From Burkholderiales bacterium (GTDB lineage Bacteria; Pseudomonadota; Gammaproteobacteria; Burkholderiales; JAEUOS01), in assembly GCA_016790635.1 (NCBI GenBank), contig JAEUOR010000036.1, positions 78,335 to 142,334 on the forward strand: 64,000 bases of DNA. Reading direction: 5' to 3'. The first letter of the stretch is position 1. Each line of letters opens with the position of its first letter. Shown piece by piece: positions 42,448-52,470 of this stretch. A program made the position numbers and the translations under genes. The notes beneath the pieces are model-generated. The model was given only the letters and a program-made list of their open reading frames with translations, made no database searches and was not told the origin of the DNA.

Positions 42448-43392
42448 ATGCACATCCTCTTCATCGCCGATCCGCTGGCCGGATTCAAGACCTACAAGGA
42501 CTCGACCTACGCGATGATGACCGAGGCCGCCGGACGCGGCCACGCGCTATCGTTCGGCCTGGCCGAGGATCTGCACGTGGCCGACGGCGATGTCGCGGTG
42601 CTCGCCCAAAGCCTGCGCCTCACGCCGGAGGAGGCAGTCTGGTATCGGCTGGGCGAAGCGGCGGCCACGCCGCTCACGCAGTTCGACGCGGTGGTCATGC
42701 GGACGGACCCGCCGTTCGACCTCGAATACCTGTACGCGACCCACCTCCTGAACCGCGCGGCCGAGCGCGGGGCGCGCGTCTTCAACCATCCGCGCGCGAT
42801 CCGCGACCACAACGAGAAGCTGGCGATCACGGAGTTTCCGCAATTCACCGCGCCGACCCTGGTGACGCGCCGCGCCGACCTGCTGCGCGCCTTCGTCGCG
42901 CAACACGACCAGGCGGTCTTCAAGCCGCTCGACGGCATGGGCGGGTCGGGCATCTTCCGTGTCTCGCGCGGGGAGCCCAACCTCTCGGTGATCATCGAGA
43001 CCCTGACCCGCGATGGCCGCGAGACCATCATGGCGCAGAAATACCTGCCGGCCATCCGCGAGGGCGACAAGCGCGTGCTCCTGATCGCCGGCAAGACGGT
43101 TCCCTATTGCCTGGCGCGGATTCCCAAGGAGGGCGAGACGCGCGGCAACCTGGCCGCGGGCGGCACCGGGGTGGCGCGCGAACTTTCGGACGCCGACCGG
43201 CGCATCGCCGAAGCCTTGGGGCCGACCCTGGCCGCGCGCGGCCTGCTGCTGGTGGGGCTGGACGTGATCGGCGAAAACCTGACCGAGATCAACGTCACCA
43301 GCCCGACCTGCTTTCGCGAGATCACCGACCAGACCGGATTCAACGTCGCCGGCATGTTCATCGACGAACTCGAAGCCGCGGCGGGCCGCTGA
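42448..43392 (+). CDS. gshB: Glutathione synthetase
   Basis: The protein is 314 residues, normal for bacterial GshB. It starts [20 protein letters not shown] and has [34 protein letters not shown], the ATP-grasp segments [27 protein letters not shown] and [13 protein letters not shown]. It adds glycine to gamma-glutamylcysteine. The ATG lies 4 nt after the gshA stop, so both steps of glutathione synthesis are coupled. The PTS genes follow on the same strand. Confidence 0.96.
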   Translation: MHILFIADPLAGFKTYKDSTYAMMTEAAGRGHALSFGLAEDLHVADGDVAVLAQSLRLTPEEAVWYRLGEAAATPLTQFDAVVMRTDPPFDLEYLYATHLLNRAAERGARVFNHPRAIRDHNEKLAITEFPQFTAPTLVTRRADLLRAFVAQHDQAVFKPLDGMGGSGIFRVSRGEPNLSVIIETLTRDGRETIMAQKYLPAIREGDKRVLLIAGKTVPYCLARIPKEGETRGNLAAGGTGVARELSDADRRIAEALGPTLAARGLLLVGLDVIGENLTEINVTSPTCFREITDQTGFNVAGMFIDELEAAAGR

Positions 43393-43441
43393 CAGCGTTG
43401 CCGTATAGTCCCTGCCATATCCCAGGGCACAACACGCGCGC

Positions 43442-43849
43442 ATGACCGCCATTCTCGTGATGACCCATGGCCGCCTGGGCGAGGAAATGCTCGCCGCGGC
43501 CGCCCACGTGCTGGGTACGCTGCCGCCCGGCGTGCGGGCGCTGCCGGTCGCGCCTTCGCAGAGTGGCGAAGAGGTGGTGGCAGTGGCGCGCGCCGCGCTG
43601 GCCGAACTCGGCGCCCCCGATGGTGCAGTGATCTTTTCGGACATTTTCGGTGCGACCCCGTGCAATGCCGCGACCCGTATCGGCCAGGACGCGAACGTGC
43701 GTGTGGTCGCCGGGGTCAGCCTGCCCATGCTGGTCAAGGCGCTCACGCTCGCCGCTGAAGCACCGCAGCGCATCGTCGAGGAAGCCCTCAAGGCCGCGCA
43801 GCGCGGCCAGGTGGATATTGTCAGCGAGGCAGCCCGTGGCGATGCGTGA
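43442..43849 (+). CDS. PTS EIIA component, mannose family
   Basis: The protein is 135 residues, a single EIIA-Man domain. The phosphorylated histidine is in MTHGRLGEEM (His9), and the central FSDIFGATPCNAA motif and a GVSLPMLVKAL helix are typical. No EIIB, EIIC or EIID genes accompany it, so it is part of a regulatory phosphorelay rather than a sugar transporter, as is common in Betaproteobacteria. Its stop overlaps the HPr start by 8 nt. Confidence 0.92.
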   Translation: MTAILVMTHGRLGEEMLAAAAHVLGTLPPGVRALPVAPSQSGEEVVAVARAALAELGAPDGAVIFSDIFGATPCNAATRIGQDANVRVVAGVSLPMLVKALTLAAEAPQRIVEEALKAAQRGQVDIVSEAARGDA

Positions 43850-44108
43850 AGAGGTCGAGATCGTCAACCAGCTGGGACTGCACGCGCGCGCCTCGGCCAA
43901 GCTCACCCAGCTGGCTGCGCAGTACAAGAGCGAGGTCTGGCTGTCGCGCAATGCCAAGCGGGTCAATGGCAAGAGCATCATGGGAGTCATGATGCTGGCC
44001 GCCGGCATCGGCAGCAAGATCGTGATCGAGACCACGGGTGAGGACGAAGCCGCGGCGCTCGAGAGCCTGAAAAAACTGATCGCCGACAAGTTCGGCGAGG
44101 GCAAGTGA
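43842..44108 (+). CDS. ptsH: Phosphocarrier protein HPr
   Basis: The protein is 88 residues. It contains NQLGLHARASAKLTQLA with the phosphorylated His, and KSIMGVMMLAAG with the regulatory Ser of HPr proteins. It passes phosphate from EI to EIIA. The ATG at 43842 overlaps the EIIA gene; a GTG two codons earlier is possible. The 72 nt between this gene and ptsI hold a hairpin. Confidence 0.94.
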   Translation: MREEVEIVNQLGLHARASAKLTQLAAQYKSEVWLSRNAKRVNGKSIMGVMMLAAGIGSKIVIETTGEDEAAALESLKKLIADKFGEGK

Positions 44109-44136
44109 TGATGTGCCCGGCAGCGCGGCGCCATCC

Positions 44137-44162
44137 GGCACGCGCCCTTCTGCCCGCGTGCC
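44137..44162 (+). other. Hairpin between ptsH and ptsI
   Basis: GGCACGCG and CGCGTGCC form a perfect 8-bp stem with a 10-nt loop, 18 nt before the ptsI start. No T-run follows. It may modulate processing or translation of the ptsI message. Confidence 0.35.
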
Positions 44163-44180
44163 CCGGCGGGTCCGGCTGAC

Positions 44181-45944
44181 ATGCCCTTCACCCTGCACGG
44201 CATCGGCGTCTCCGACGGCATCGCCATCGGACGCGCCCACCTGATCACGCAGGTATCGCTGGATGTCTCGCACTATCTGGTCGAGGAAGGCCAGATCGCC
44301 CAGGAAGAGGAACGCCTGCGCACGGCGATCGCCCAGGTGCAGGGCGAACTCCGGTCGCTGCACGCCGAACTCGACCGCAGCGGTTCCGGCGAACTCGGCG
44401 CCTTCGTCGACGTGCACGTGATGCTGCTGTCCGATCCGATGCTCGCCGAGGAACCCCTGCGCATCGTCCGCGAGCGGCGCTGCAACGCCGAATGGGCCCT
44501 GATCCAGCAGATGGACGCGCTGATGGCGCAGTTCGACGAAATCGAGGACGAGTACTTGCGCGAGCGCCGCCACGATGTGGGCCAGGTAGTCGAGCGCGTC
44601 CTCAAGGCCTTGATCGGCGCCCAGCCGGCCATGCAGTCGGCGCTGACCAAGACGCAGAAGATCCGTGCCCAGCAGTCGCAGGAGTCCGAGATGATCGTGG
44701 TGGCACACGATCTCTCGCCCGCCGACATGCTGGTCTTCAAGGAACACCAGTTCGCCGGCTTTGTCACCGACGTCGGCGGCGCGACCTCGCACACCGCGAT
44801 CATGGCGCGCAGCCTGGCGCTGCCGGCCGTGGTGGCGCTGCACCATGCGCGCGAGATGATTCGCGAGGACGACCTCATCATCATCGATGGGCGCGCCGGC
44901 GTGCTGATTGTCGCCCCGGACGCGTCCATCATCGCCGAGTACGCAAGCAGGCGCGAGCGTCTCGCGGCCGAGCGCCAGGCGCTGCGCCTGATCGTGGGCA
45001 CGCCCACCGCGACCCGCGACGGCACGCAGATCGGGCTGGAGGCGAACATCGAGCTGCCCGGCGACGTGCCGGCCGCGCACGACGCCGGCGCCGCCGGGGT
45101 CGGGCTGTTCCGCACCGAATTCCTCTTCATGAACCGCAAGTCGCTGCCGGACGAGGAGGAGCAGTTCCAGGCCTATGCAGCTGTCGTGCGGGCGATGCAA
45201 GGCCAGCCGGTGACCATCCGCACGCTGGACATCGGCGCCGACAAGCAACTCGACGCCGAGCTGGCGCACGATGGCCCAGCGCTCAACCCGGCGCTGGGCC
45301 TGCGTGCCATCCGCTACTGCCTGGCCGAGCCGCAGATGTTCCTGGCGCAATTGCGCGCCATTCTGCGCGCCTCGGCGTTGGGCCCGGTACGCATCCTGCT
45401 GCCCATGATCGCGCACGCGCACGAGGTCACGCAGACCCTGGCGCTGATCCAGGAAGCCAAGCAGCAGCTTAGCGACGCGGGCGAAGCCTTCGATCCCCAG
45501 GTCAAGGTCGGCGGGATGATCGAGATCCCGGCCGCGGCACTGGCCCTGCCGCTCTTCCTGGGCAAGCTCGACTACCTGTCCATCGGCACCAACGACCTGA
45601 TCCAGTACACGCTCGCCATCGACCGCGCCGACGATGCGGTGTCGAGCCTGTACGACCCGCTGCATCCGGCCGTCCTGTACCTGATCGCCCACGTCATCCG
45701 CAGCGCCGCAGCGGCCAACGTGCCGGTCGCGGTGTGCGGCGAGATGGCCGGCGAACTCGCCATGACCCGCCTGCTCCTGGGCATGGGCCTGCGCCAGTTC
45801 TCGATGCACCCGGCACAGATTCTGAGCGTCAAGGAGCGGGTGCTCGCGACCGATCTCGCGCGCGTCCGGCCGATGGTCGCGCGCATGCTGGCCACCACCG
45901 ACGCGAGCGAACTGCGCGCGCTCCTCGAAGAACTCAATGCTTAA
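44181..45944 (+). CDS. ptsI: PTS enzyme I (phosphoenolpyruvate-protein phosphotransferase)
   Basis: The protein is 587 residues. It has the N-terminal HPr-binding domain, the phosphohistidine motif GGATSHTAIMARSLALP, the PEP-binding region GVGLFRTEFLFMNR and the C-terminal KVGGMIEIPAAAL and IGTNDLIQYTLAIDR with the catalytic barrel residues, then VCGEMAGE. It autophosphorylates from PEP and donates to HPr. With EIIA and HPr upstream the relay is complete but has no membrane permease in the window. Its stop overlaps the next gene by 8 nt. Confidence 0.96.
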   Translation: MPFTLHGIGVSDGIAIGRAHLITQVSLDVSHYLVEEGQIAQEEERLRTAIAQVQGELRSLHAELDRSGSGELGAFVDVHVMLLSDPMLAEEPLRIVRERRCNAEWALIQQMDALMAQFDEIEDEYLRERRHDVGQVVERVLKALIGAQPAMQSALTKTQKIRAQQSQESEMIVVAHDLSPADMLVFKEHQFAGFVTDVGGATSHTAIMARSLALPAVVALHHAREMIREDDLIIIDGRAGVLIVAPDASIIAEYASRRERLAAERQALRLIVGTPTATRDGTQIGLEANIELPGDVPAAHDAGAAGVGLFRTEFLFMNRKSLPDEEEQFQAYAAVVRAMQGQPVTIRTLDIGADKQLDAELAHDGPALNPALGLRAIRYCLAEPQMFLAQLRAILRASALGPVRILLPMIAHAHEVTQTLALIQEAKQQLSDAGEAFDPQVKVGGMIEIPAAALALPLFLGKLDYLSIGTNDLIQYTLAIDRADDAVSSLYDPLHPAVLYLIAHVIRSAAAANVPVAVCGEMAGELAMTRLLLGMGLRQFSMHPAQILSVKERVLATDLARVRPMVARMLATTDASELRALLEELNA

Positions 45945-46380
45945 GGAGGTCACTGCGGTCCGCCAGGGTGATCCGCTGGTCCGGAAGCGCTGGTTCGAGA
46001 GTGACTTCTTCGACCTGTACCTGTGGGAAGAAGGCGGAGCCATCGTGCACATGCAGCTGTGCTACGACCGTCACCGGCCCGGCGAGTCGGCCATCAGCTG
46101 GAAGCAGGGCGCGGGCCTGTTCCACGACGGCGTAGACGCGGTGCGCCGCAGCGAGTCGCCGCTCCTGGAAGCCGGCGGCGCCTTCGATGCCGAGCGCGTC
46201 AACGCGCGTTTCCTGCGCGAGTCGGCCGGACTGCCGGTGGAGGTGCGCCGCTTCGTGCTGGCCAAGCTGCACGAATTCGCGCTCAACGGCCCGGTCAAGC
46301 GCGGCGCGGCGCGGCGCAATCGTGTGCGTCGCGAGTCCTGGCAGGCGCACGGCGACGGCGAGGGCGACAGCACCCGCTGA
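45937..46380 (+). CDS. Hypothetical protein, coupled to ptsI
   Basis: The protein is 147 residues and not recognised as a named family. It is soluble, with KRWFESDFFDLYLWEEGG and QLCYDRHRPGESAISWKQG in the first half, which look like strands of a compact domain, and a basic C-terminus (KRGAARRNRVRRESW). It overlaps the ptsI stop by 8 nt and GGAG precedes the ATG region, so it is translated with the PTS genes. Coding character and codon use match the neighbours. A role connected with the phosphorelay is only suggested by position. Confidence 0.75.
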   Translation: MLKEVTAVRQGDPLVRKRWFESDFFDLYLWEEGGAIVHMQLCYDRHRPGESAISWKQGAGLFHDGVDAVRRSESPLLEAGGAFDAERVNARFLRESAGLPVEVRRFVLAKLHEFALNGPVKRGAARRNRVRRESWQAHGDGEGDSTR

Positions 46381-46382
46381 GA

Positions 46383-46388
46383 TACAAT
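46383..46388 (+). promoter_or_regulatory. Candidate -10 element of the metXW leader
   Basis: TACAAT lies directly before the SAM-II aptamer and would start transcription near 46395. No convincing -35 hexamer was found 16-18 bp upstream. Confidence 0.4.
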
Positions 46389-46395
46389 CATAGTT

Positions 46396-46450
46396 CAGCG
46401 CCGATTTGGTCATCCGATTGCGGGCGCTATACAAATGCGGCTAAAGAGGT
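46396..46450 (+). ncRNA. SAM-II riboswitch
   Basis: The leader contains GCGCCGATTTGG, then ATTGCGGGCGC, then AAATGCGGCTAAAGAGG. This reproduces the order and conserved bases of the SAM-II consensus (GCGC-UGAUUU, UUGCnnGCGC, AAAUG-n-AGCUAAA-nAGG): P1 pairs GCGCC with GGGCGC, and the 3' GCTAAAGAGG forms the pseudoknot. SAM-II binds S-adenosylmethionine and represses methionine genes; it occurs in Alpha- and some Betaproteobacteria. A terminator follows and metX is the first gene. Confidence 0.88.
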
Positions 46451-46476
46451 GCGTGGTTCGCAAGCCGGAACCCCAA

Positions 46477-46509
46477 AACCCGATCAGCCGCCAGGCGATC
46501 GGGTTTTTT
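46477..46509 (+). terminator. Intrinsic terminator between the SAM-II aptamer and metX
   Basis: AACCCGATC (46477-46485) and GATCGGGTT (46497-46505) form a perfect 9-bp stem with an 11-nt loop and a T-run at 46504-46509. It lies 27 nt downstream of the aptamer and 17 nt before metX, so SAM binding can act by termination. Confidence 0.88.
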
Positions 46510-46525
46510 GTTTTGAGGAGCAAGC

Positions 46526-47655
<1,130 letters not shown>

Positions 47656-47659
<4 letters not shown>

Positions 47660-48249
47660 ACACGGCTGCCCTGCTGCGCGCCGACTTCACCATCATCGCC
47701 GGCATGGTGCGCCACGGCGCGCGCGTGCTCGACCTGGGCTGCGGCGACGGCGCGCTGCTGCGCTTCCTGGGACGCGAACGCGCGGCGCGCGGCTACGGCA
47801 TCGAGCTCGACGATGCCAACGTGCTGGCCGCGCTGACCAACGGCGTGGACGTCCTGCAGGGCAACCTCGAAGGCGGCCTCATGAGTTTCGAGGACGCCAG
47901 CTTCGACACCGTGATCCTGTCGCAGACCCTGCAGGCGATGCGCAACATACGCGGCCTCATGCGCGACATGCTGCGCGTGGGGGGCGAAGCGATCGTGTCG
48001 TTCCCGAACTTTCGCTACGAGCCGCACTTTCGCCAGCTCGACGCCGGCCGCATGCCGGTCTCGCAGACCCTGCCCTACCAGTGGCACGACACCCCCAACG
48101 TGCACCTGTGCACGCTCCTGGATTTCGAGGATCTGTGCGCCGAGCTGGGATTGCGTGTCGTCGAGCGCGTCGCGCTGGCCGAGGGCCAGCCGGTCGAAAG
48201 CGATCCCAACACCAGAAGCGAACTGGCGATCTACCGCGTCTCCGTCTGA
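47656..48249 (+). CDS. metW: MetW, methionine biosynthesis protein
   Basis: The protein is 197 residues. It has a class I methyltransferase-like fold with [15 protein letters not shown] (motif I), [12 protein letters not shown] and [14 protein letters not shown]. MetW is encoded next to metX in many Proteobacteria and is needed for full MetX activity. The gene starts within the metX stop (ATGA), so the two are made together under the SAM-II switch. Its 3' end overlaps the convergent ampG by 19 bp. Confidence 0.95.
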
Positions 48250-49529
48250 GACGCGGCGGCTGGCGGCGCAAGCCCGCCCGCCTGCCCCTCGGCATCCAGC
48301 GCCTCGATGTCGGCACGGCGCCAGCGCAGGAGCGCCAGGCCCGGCAGCGCCGCCGCCACGGTAAAAAGAAAAAAACTTGCCCAGCCGTACTGGGCCACCA
48401 GCACGCCCGAACTGGGTCCGGCGATGTAGGTGCGGCCCACCGCGGCCAGCGCCGAGAGCAGCGCGAACTGGGTGGCCGAATAGCGCACGCGCGTCAACGC
48501 CATCAGGAAGGCGACGAAGGCCGCGGTCCCCATGCCGCCGCACAGGTTCTCCAGCGCCACCACGGTCGCCATCGACAGCGTGGCCTTGGGCGTCACCGCC
48601 AGCACCCAGAAGCCGAAGTTGGTGAGCGCCTGCAGGATGCCGAAGAGCATCAGCGAGCGGTACAGGGACAGGCGCGTCATGAGCGCGCCGCCGGCCAGCG
48701 CGCCGACGATCGTCGCGGTCAGCCCGAGGATCTTGTTGATCGCGCCGACCTCGGTGGCCGTAAACCCGACACCGCGGATCAGGAAGGTCGTCGTGAGGCT
48801 GCCGGCGAACGCATCGCCGAGCTTGTAGAGCACGATCAGGACCAGCACGAACAGCGCACCCGAACGCGAAAAGAAGTCCTTGAGCGGCGCGATGACGGCC
48901 TCGTCGAGCGAGCGCGGCGGGACCGGCGCGACCTCCGGCTCCGGGGCGAACCAGGTCGCGACGACGCCGATGAGCATGAGTCCCGCCATCAGCCAGTAGG
49001 TGGCGCGCCAGCCCAGGAAGCTGTCAGCGATCACCAGCGCCAGACCGCCCGAGACCAGCATCGCCAGGCGATAGCCCAGCACCGACACCGCCGCGCCGGC
49101 GCCGCGCTCGCGCGTGGCCAGCACGTCGGTGCGATAGGCGTCGAAGGCCACGTCCTGCGAGGCGGAGAAGAACGCCACCAGCACCGCCATCAGGGCCAGC
49201 GCGACGACCGCGTCGCGCGGCGAGAGCGAGCCCATCGCCGCGATCGAGGCGATGAGCGCGAATTGCGTCACGAGCATCCAGCCGCGCCGCCGCCCCAGGA
49301 GCGGCGGCACGTAGCGATCCATGAACGGCGCCCACAGGAACTTGAGGGTGTACGCCGACCCCACCAGGGTGAGGAAACCGATGGTCTTGACGTCCACGCC
49401 CTCGACCGTCGCCCAGGCCTGCAGCGTGCCGGTGGTGAGCGCTAAGGGCAATCCGGAAGAAAAGCCCAGCAGCAGCAGGATGCCGATCCTGCGACTGGCA
49501 AAGACTTGGGTCAGGTCGCGCCAGGACAT
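48231..49529 (-). CDS. ampG: AmpG-family muropeptide permease
   Basis: The protein is 432 residues with about twelve membrane helices of the major facilitator superfamily. The start MSWRDLTQVFASRRIGILLLLGFSSGLPLALT in parts, LKFLWAPFMDRYVPPLLGRRRGW and FFSASQDVAFDAYRTDVL are AmpG signatures. It imports GlcNAc-anhydromuramyl peptides from the periplasm for cell-wall recycling. It is transcribed alone, convergent with metXW. No recycling or beta-lactamase gene is adjacent. Confidence 0.92.
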   Translation of the reverse strand: MSWRDLTQVFASRRIGILLLLGFSSGLPLALTTGTLQAWATVEGVDVKTIGFLTLVGSAYTLKFLWAPFMDRYVPPLLGRRRGWMLVTQFALIASIAAMGSLSPRDAVVALALMAVLVAFFSASQDVAFDAYRTDVLATRERGAGAAVSVLGYRLAMLVSGGLALVIADSFLGWRATYWLMAGLMLIGVVATWFAPEPEVAPVPPRSLDEAVIAPLKDFFSRSGALFVLVLIVLYKLGDAFAGSLTTTFLIRGVGFTATEVGAINKILGLTATIVGALAGGALMTRLSLYRSLMLFGILQALTNFGFWVLAVTPKATLSMATVVALENLCGGMGTAAFVAFLMALTRVRYSATQFALLSALAAVGRTYIAGPSSGVLVAQYGWASFFLFTVAAALPGLALLRWRRADIEALDAEGQAGGLAPPAAASQTETR

Positions 49530-49619
49530 CGCCCGAGTCTAAGGCCTGCCGGCGGGCACGCGGCGACGGCCTGGCCTTGCATGGCGGGGCGCTGTCACGC
49601 CAGCAGGTATGCTTCGTCG

Positions 49620-50384
49620 ATGATCACGGAAGAACACCAGCGCAACGGGGGAGTCGGTCGCGCGCCGCCGGTCGCGATCCTCAAGAACAGCCCCCTGGGC
49701 AATCCGGGGCGCATCGCGCAGTTCTTCTCCGAACGCGGCATCGCGTTCACGCTGATCGACATCAGCGCCGGCGACCCGGTCCCGGACTCGCCGGACGGCT
49801 TTGCCGGCCTGGTCGTCCTGGGCGGGCCCATGAGTGTCAATGATCCCCTGCCTTGGGTCGAGGCCGAGTGCGCGCTGATCCGCCGCGCTGCGCCGCGCAT
49901 CCCCGTGGCCGGACATTGCCTGGGCGCGCAGCTGATGGCGCGCGCGTTCGGTCAGCCTGTGACGCGCAACCCGGTGCGCGAGTTCGGCTGGGGCGAACTC
50001 GAGGTGCGCGATGCCGCGCTGGCGCGCGAATGGCTGGGAGAGTTTGCAACCGGCCCGGTACCCACCCTGCACTGGCACGGCGAGACCTTCGGCCTGCCGA
50101 CAGGGGCGCGCCTCATGCTCTCGAGCCGGCACTGCGAACACCAGGCCTTCGTGCTCGATGACCGCCACCTGGGCCTGCAATGCCATTTCGAGACCGCGCC
50201 AGACGCAGTGCGCGGCTGGGCACAAACGGCCGCGGGAGCCATCGCCCGCGACGTGGCGCGCGGCGCTCCCGGCTCCCAGCCGGTCGCAGAAATCCTGCGC
50301 GAGCTCGACATGCGCACGGCGCGCATCCATCGTGTGCTCGACGCGCTCTACGCGCGCTGGGTGCAGGGGCTGCGCGGCACTTGA
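49620..50384 (+). CDS. Class I glutamine amidotransferase-like protein
   Basis: The protein is 254 residues, a stand-alone class I GATase domain. The oxyanion motif VLGGPMSVND, nucleophile AGHCLGAQLMA with Cys and the histidine segment LGLQCHFE (His-x-Glu) complete a triad. A C-terminal extension of about 50 residues is helical. It resembles the GuaA-N/YfeJ group of uncharacterised amidotransferases that hydrolyse glutamine or gamma-glutamyl compounds. It is monocistronic or co-transcribed with the M48 peptidase gene 79 nt later. The partner enzyme is unknown. Confidence 0.86.
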   Translation: MITEEHQRNGGVGRAPPVAILKNSPLGNPGRIAQFFSERGIAFTLIDISAGDPVPDSPDGFAGLVVLGGPMSVNDPLPWVEAECALIRRAAPRIPVAGHCLGAQLMARAFGQPVTRNPVREFGWGELEVRDAALAREWLGEFATGPVPTLHWHGETFGLPTGARLMLSSRHCEHQAFVLDDRHLGLQCHFETAPDAVRGWAQTAAGAIARDVARGAPGSQPVAEILRELDMRTARIHRVLDALYARWVQGLRGT

Positions 50385-50463
50385 CATGGGACGGGGCGCT
50401 CCCACCTATTGCGCTATCCTGTTTCGTCAAACGCCTTCTTTGAGCCTCCTTACGCCGCCCATC

Positions 50464-51279
50464 ATGAAGCTTCCGATCTTCCTGGCCCTCGCCGCCTTGG
50501 CCGGCGTCGCGGCCGCGCAGAACCAGCCGCCGCGCGAAGGCGTCGACGTCGGCCGCACGTCATCATTCACCAAACTCGTCCCGGCCGAGCAGATGGAGCG
50601 CGCCGCTGCGCAACAGTATGCGCAGATGTTGCAGGAGGCCGCCAAGCAGAAGGCGCTGGCCCCGGACAACCACCCGCAACTGCTGCGGCTGCGCGCGATC
50701 GCGCAGAAAATCCTGCCGCACGCAGCCAAGTGGAACTCACGCGCCAACCAATGGAAGTGGGAAGTCAACCTGATCGGCAGCAAGCAGATCAACGCGTTCT
50801 GCATGCCCGGCGGCAAGATCGCTTTCTACACCGGCATCCTGGACATCCTGAAACTGACCGACGACGAGGTCGCGATGATCATGGGCCACGAGGTCGCGCA
50901 TGCGCTGCGCGAGCACGCGCGCGAGCGCGCCGGCAAGGCGGCGGCCACCAACATCGGCGCCAACATCCTGTCGCAGGCACTGGGACTGGGCAATGCCGGC
51001 AACATGGCGCTCGGCGCGGGCGCCAACCTGCTCTCGCTCAAGTTCTCGCGCGATGACGAGACCGAGGCCGACACCGTGGGCCTGGAGCTGGCGGCGCGCG
51101 CCGGCTATGACCCGCGCGCCGGCATCACGCTGTGGCGCAAGATGCAGCAGGCAAGCAAGGGCGCGCCGCCGCAGTGGATGTCCACCCACCCCGCCTCGGA
51201 CACACGCATCCAGGAAATCGAGCGCCAGTTGCCGCAGGTCATGCCCATCTTCGAACGCGTGAGCGGCAAGAAGTCCTGA
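50464..51279 (+). CDS. M48-family zinc metallopeptidase (LoiP/YggG-like), exported
   Basis: The protein is 271 residues. A signal peptide (residues 1-19, cleavage after GVAAA) leads to a peptidase M48 domain with the zinc motif IMGHEVAHALREH and the third ligand in the DDETEADTVGLELAARAGYD segment. FCMPGGKIAFYTGI before the zinc site is characteristic of the LoiP/BepA group, which degrades or quality-controls envelope proteins. No lipobox is present, so it is periplasmic rather than lipid-anchored. The ATG at 50464 gives the signal peptide; upstream frame residues are unrelated. A Bug receptor gene follows after 13 nt. Confidence 0.92.
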   Translation: MKLPIFLALAALAGVAAAQNQPPREGVDVGRTSSFTKLVPAEQMERAAAQQYAQMLQEAAKQKALAPDNHPQLLRLRAIAQKILPHAAKWNSRANQWKWEVNLIGSKQINAFCMPGGKIAFYTGILDILKLTDDEVAMIMGHEVAHALREHARERAGKAAATNIGANILSQALGLGNAGNMALGAGANLLSLKFSRDDETEADTVGLELAARAGYDPRAGITLWRKMQQASKGAPPQWMSTHPASDTRIQEIERQLPQVMPIFERVSGKKS

Positions 51280-51292
51280 GGAGGCCATCGGC

Positions 51293-52270
51293 ATGTTCCG
51301 TCACTCGCGCCTGCTTGTCGTACTGACTGCCATCTCCGCTTCTTCATGGCTGCCCACGGCCACGGCGCAGGGCGCGTTTCCCTCCCGACCGGTCGTGATC
51401 TCGGTCGGATTCGCCGCCGGCGGCGGCACCGACATCACCGCGCGCCTCCTGGCCAAGCGCCTGTCCGAGCAACTGGGCCAACCCGTCAATGTCGAGAACA
51501 AGCCGGGCGCCGGCGGCAACCTGGCCGCCGAACTGGCCACGCGCGGCAATCCCGACGGCCACTTCATCCACCTGTCGGCGATCGGCCCGCTCACGGTCGC
51601 CCCGCACATCACCAAGCGCCTGGGCTACGACCCGCGGCGCGATTTCACTCCGCTTTCCGCCGCGGTCACCTTTCCCAACGTGCTGGTGGTCAACGCCGCG
51701 CTGCCGTTTCGGTCGCTTGACGACTACCTGGCGTTCGCGCGTGTCAGGCCCGGCGCCATGGCCTATGGCACTTCGGGCATCGGCGGTACCGGCCACTTGA
51801 GCGGTGCGCTGCTCGAGTCGATCGCCAAGGTCGACATGACCCACGTTCCCTACAAGGGTGGCGGCCCGGCCATGACCGACCTGATCGGCGGGCAGGTGCA
51901 ATCACTGTTCGCATCGGCACCCTCCGCGGTGCCGCAGATCCGGGCCGGCAAGATCCGCGCGCTGGCCGTCACGGGCCCCAGGCGCAGCGAAGCCCTGCCG
52001 GAGGTGCCCACCATCGGCGAGACCCAGCGCGGCTACGAAGTCTCCAACTGGTACGCCTTCGTCGGCCCGCCGAAGATGCCCGCCGAGATTGCGCAGCGCT
52101 GGACGCGCGAGATCGTGCGCGCCCTCTCCGACCCCCAGGTGCGCGAACAGGTCCGCGAGCACGGCATGGACGCCATCCCTTCGACCGCGCAGGAACTCGC
52201 GCAGCGCATCGAGCGCGAGTTCGTGCTGTGGGAGCGCATCGTCAAGCAGGCAGGGATCAGCGCCGAGTAG
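51293..52270 (+). CDS. Bug/TctC-family periplasmic solute-binding protein
   Basis: The protein is 325 residues with a signal peptide (cleavage after PTATAQ near residue 26). It shows FPSRPVVISVGFAAGGGTDI, VENKPGAGGNLAA, YGTSGIGGTGHLSGALLE, VPYKGGGPA and the terminal WERIVKQAGISAE of the Bug family. No transport or catabolic gene lies beside it, so the ligand, presumably a small carboxylate, cannot be guessed. This is the third Bug receptor in the window, in line with the large expansions of this family in Burkholderiales. It follows the M48 peptidase gene by 13 nt. Confidence 0.93.
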   Translation: MFRHSRLLVVLTAISASSWLPTATAQGAFPSRPVVISVGFAAGGGTDITARLLAKRLSEQLGQPVNVENKPGAGGNLAAELATRGNPDGHFIHLSAIGPLTVAPHITKRLGYDPRRDFTPLSAAVTFPNVLVVNAALPFRSLDDYLAFARVRPGAMAYGTSGIGGTGHLSGALLESIAKVDMTHVPYKGGGPAMTDLIGGQVQSLFASAPSAVPQIRAGKIRALAVTGPRRSEALPEVPTIGETQRGYEVSNWYAFVGPPKMPAEIAQRWTREIVRALSDPQVREQVREHGMDAIPSTAQELAQRIEREFVLWERIVKQAGISAE

Positions 52271-52470
52271 GTATCGGTGTTGGCGCGGGGCGACCGCCTG
52301 GCGTCGCCTGACTGCGCGCTCGCGCGGTGGCCGCCGCAATCCCCCGTCTAGGCCCGAAACACCCCTCAACTCGACGCTTTCGCGCGCCCCGCCCCGCGGG
52401 ATTATTGGCGTGGGTCCCTCCGTTGGAGCCGGCCGGCCCATGGCCGTTGCCGTCCGGCGGGGAGGACGTC

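Noticed and set aside
43821..46052. 743-codon minus-strand open frame
   Set aside because: It is the shadow of ptsH and ptsI, both with complete catalytic motifs.
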